A stretch of DNA of 64,000 nt, from NCBI GenBank assembly GCA_016858145.1, contig JAEHOE010000023.1, forward strand, positions 434,001 to 498,000, in the 5' to 3' direction. The position numbers were made by a program, and so were the translations under genes. Below, piece after piece: positions 61,716 to 64,000 of the stretch. This DNA is from Edaphochlamys debaryana. Its lineage: Eukaryota; Chlorophyta; Chlorophyceae; Chlamydomonadales. The notes beneath the pieces were generated by a model. The model made no database searches. It saw nothing but the letters and a program-made list of their open reading frames with translations, and was not told the DNA's origin. The number at the start of each line of letters is the position of its first letter. Within the stretch, counting starts at the first letter, position 1.

Positions 61716-63215
61716 GCGACTTCACTGGGGCACTGCGAGCGGCTGGATACCTGCAGACGGATGGGCGGCCGGCGGTGCTGGGGCAGTGCCGTTGGCACGT
61801 TGCTGTGGGCCCACATGGTTGCCGCATGCAGCAGGCAGAGGCCGCGGGCGAGGAAGCCCAGGCCTGTGCGGCCAGGAGGCTGCAGCGGGGTCGATGGCAA
61901 GCCGCAGTCCGCATGCGGCAGCAGGCGGCCGCGGGGCACGGCGGCACGCTGCGTCTTGCCCAAGCGGGCGGTTGAAGGATCGGCGCGGCGCGCTTGGCAG
62001 CCGGCAGAGGCACGCCCCCGTATTGGGGGCCGTCTCGGCTGCCGGGCCGGGCCAAGTGCAGCTGGGGCGCGGCGGCAGGGGCGACCGAGGGGTGTCTTCT
62101 TCGGCTTGTGTGGAGCGACGGGCCTGCCCCGAGAAGCCCAGGCTGGGAGCTGGACCCCGTGAGCGGGCGCGCAGCGGCCGTGCTGGAGGCTGGAGCCGGC
62201 GAGGATCCGTTGTGAGGGTCTGCCAGGGTCTTGGGGGACGGCGTGTCGACTGAGGGGCGTCGCAACAGTGGTTGGGGGCCTACGGGAGGGGCCGCGGACA
62301 TGAGCGACCACCGCCCCCGGCTGGATCGCCGCGCGGCCGCCCTGCGTGTGGTGGGGGGGTCTCCCTCCCGGGAGCGGAGTGGCGTAGGACTCGGTGCTGC
62401 GAGGTGTGGGGCCAGGGCGGCAGGGCGGCAGGGGACGAAGCGTTTGGCCTTTGAGGCAGAGCGCTTCAGCGGCAGCACTGACGATAAGAACCAGCACTGG
62501 CGCGTGGGTCGAGGGAGTGGAGGGGGTGGTTAAACTGCACATAGTGTTTGTGGCGGAGGTGAAGCCGTGGGAATGCGTGAATGGGATCGAGAAAGGGACC
62601 CAAGAGCGCAGACGAGAGAGCGGGGTGTGAGACGCTGCGCGCTCTGAATTGTGGGTATGAAGGGTAGGTGGGTAGGCGGGTAGGGTTTTACACTGGGACG
62701 TCGGCGTAGCAATGTAGCTGGTGCACAGCAGCGGCTGATGCTCGGAATGCCCGGTTAGGAGGTGGCCCAGGCCGGAGGCAAGTGCTGGGGACATGTGTCC
62801 GGGCGGTCAACGAACGTGTCAGTCAAGGTCTCGGGTAGGGCGAGGCAAGGAGGAAGGAACGCGCTCGGGCAGTTGCAGGTAGCAGGCAGGTACGGGTCCG
62901 GGGCGGCTGATGCAGGCCAAGAACGGCGGTACCTGTAGCCCCGGGCACCGGCTGCTGGGAGCCCAGCAGCAGCGGCACGTGCAGGCATGCGGCTGGCGTG
63001 GCGAGGGCGAGGGGGACAGCCTGGGGAACCCGGATCAACCCCAAGCAAGGGTTACAACACGTGCATGGCGACCTGGTGCCTGTGTTGGCCCAACACCCGT
63101 CCACATCGGGCGAAGACAGCCCCGAGTCCCCCGACCGCTGCGCAGCTCAGCGAGGCCGCGCCAACCCACATCGTCACATCGTCACACGTCCAAACGAACG
63201 TCCGACGACAGAAGC
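61716..63215. other. Downstream of the DUF1279 gene, no secure gene
   Basis: Long open frames exist on both strands but show high-GC shadow composition (Arg/Pro/Ala) and no domain. The first part is probably 3' UTR. Confidence 0.4.
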
Positions 63216-63218
63216 TGG

Positions 63219-63357
63219 CATGCGCAAGCAGCTGGACGGGCTGCGGCGGCAGCTCGACGCGGCGCGCGGGGACCGGGACCTGGCGCTCAGCCAGATGGAC
63301 CGCATGCAGGCGGAGATCCGGGACGAGCTCGGGGAGACGCTGCGCCTCCGGCGGTAG
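63219..63357 (+). CDS. Possible short coiled-coil exon or ORF
   Basis: From ATG 63219 the frame encodes MRKQLDGLRRQLDAARGDRD then LALSQMDRMQAEIRDELGET and LRLRR before a stop: 45 residues with hydrophobic residues at heptad-like spacing, consistent with a coiled coil. The frame is open upstream to 62998 but looks non-protein-like there. It could be the last exon of a gene with unseen upstream exons, or chance. Confidence 0.3.
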
Positions 63358-63360
63358 CAG

Positions 63361-63369
63361 GGGGGGCGG

Positions 63370-63392
<23 letters not shown>
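63361..63392. repeat. G homopolymer tract
   Basis: About 32 bases, all G except one C, just after the stop of the coiled-coil frame. Confidence 0.95.
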
Positions 63393-63400
<8 letters not shown>

Positions 63401-64000
63401 GGAGGCAGGAAGGGCGGGCAGGAAGGGCAGGCGGGGCAAAGCATGCGCGTCGGGCATAGGTAGGAGAGAAGCAAGGCTTCGCACCCGACCCAGGCCGCCT
63501 GTGACAGCGGGCCTACAGGCGGGGCAAAGAGGGCAGGATTGGCAGGATTGGCAGACATTGGCTCGGACTTGTGTTCGGTGATCCCTTGGCTTATTGGAGA
63601 CCAGGAGTGACGGAGAGACAGGAGATGGAGACTTATCCAGAGCGCTAGCCTCGGACGTTCGTTTGGACGTTCGCTCCTGACTGTAAGACGCTTGGCATGC
63701 GAGGGCGCCCCATTTGCACGTGGGGCTTGGACGTTCGTTTGGACGTTGGGCATGTGCTTCTTCTGGGTGGGTGGGGGTGGGTGGGTGGGTGGGTGGGTGG
63801 GTGGGTGGGTGGGTGGGTGGGTGGGTGGGTGGGTGGGTGGGTGGGTGCTGTTGGACCCTTCTGGGTGGGTGCTTCTGGCCGTATAAGACAAGCGAACGTC
63901 CAAACGAACGTCCTGCTGTCGGTGCTGCTGCTTTATGTTGGTGCTGCTGGCTGTAATGTGATGCTGCTTGCTGCTATATAAGACCAGCGAACGTCCAAAC
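63393..64000. other. Repeat-rich window end
   Basis: Contains the GGGT array and four of five occurrences of an ACGTCCAAACG-type motif in both orientations; two are preceded by TATAAGACNAGCGAACGTCC. No coding signal. Confidence 0.6.
63764..63846. repeat. GGGT tetranucleotide array
   Basis: About 20 units of GGGT on the plus strand; a strong intermolecular or intramolecular quadruplex-forming pattern. Confidence 0.97.

Noticed and set aside
61669..62478. 269-residue minus-strand frame antisense to the DUF1279 3' end
   Set aside because: Ser/Pro/Arg/Ala composition without domain or splice support, as expected of a GC-rich shadow.

Overview
The window is nuclear DNA of a GC-rich green alga. 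The evidence is eukaryotic: many small GT-AG introns, a COP9 signalosome subunit, a 20S proteasome subunit, Spt5 and SRP14. The plant lineage shows in a plant-type RR-TZF CCCH protein and in a MET1/TEF30-type PDZ-TPR photosystem II factor. A plastid-type pyruvate:ferredoxin oxidoreductase (PFOR) suggests a core chlorophyte. The species cannot be named from sequence alone. Exon coordinates were read by eye from splice consensus, reading-frame continuity and family alignment; where a total length is quoted, the exon lengths add up to whole codons.

Layout. 0.4-3.5 kb (-): RR-TZF CCCH zinc finger protein. 4.5-10.7 kb (-): CSN2, 12 exons. 11.06-13.35 kb (+): proteasome subunit alpha type 7, head-to-head with CSN2. 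13.8 kb: a fragment of a gene family that recurs at 33-42 kb. 14.2-15.1 kb (-): 3' part of an LRAT-domain gene whose intron carries complementary minisatellites. 15.8-31.4 kb: a large palindrome with arms of 7.9 and 7.3 kb and a 440-bp spacer, each arm holding a 14-exon PFOR gene; the two genes diverge from the centre. 33.4-42.0 kb (-): two tandem copies of an unrecognised algal gene with a Cys-rich, MYND-like end. 43.5-53.4 kb (-): SPT5, 23 exons. 54.2-57.8 kb (-): MET1/TEF30. 59.7-60.0 kb (-): SRP14. 60.4-61.7 kb (+): DUF1279 membrane protein. 61.7-64 kb: no secure gene, simple repeats and a repeated TATA-plus-motif unit running off the end.

Gene relations. The only clear functional pairing is CSN2 with PSMA7, which share a 383-bp divergent promoter and both act in ubiquitin-proteasome regulation. 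SRP14 and the DUF1279 gene are also divergent (445 bp). The PFOR pair shares one promoter region duplicated in the palindrome arms, so both copies should respond alike, probably to anoxia.

Most notable points: the PFOR palindrome; a different single-base homopolymer frameshift in each PFOR copy; a 221-bp exon-plus-intron segment of the zinc finger gene copied into a CSN2 intron; complementary minisatellites flanking a candidate alternative exon in the LRAT gene; and the tandem unrecognised gene family with a decaying member and a distant fragment.
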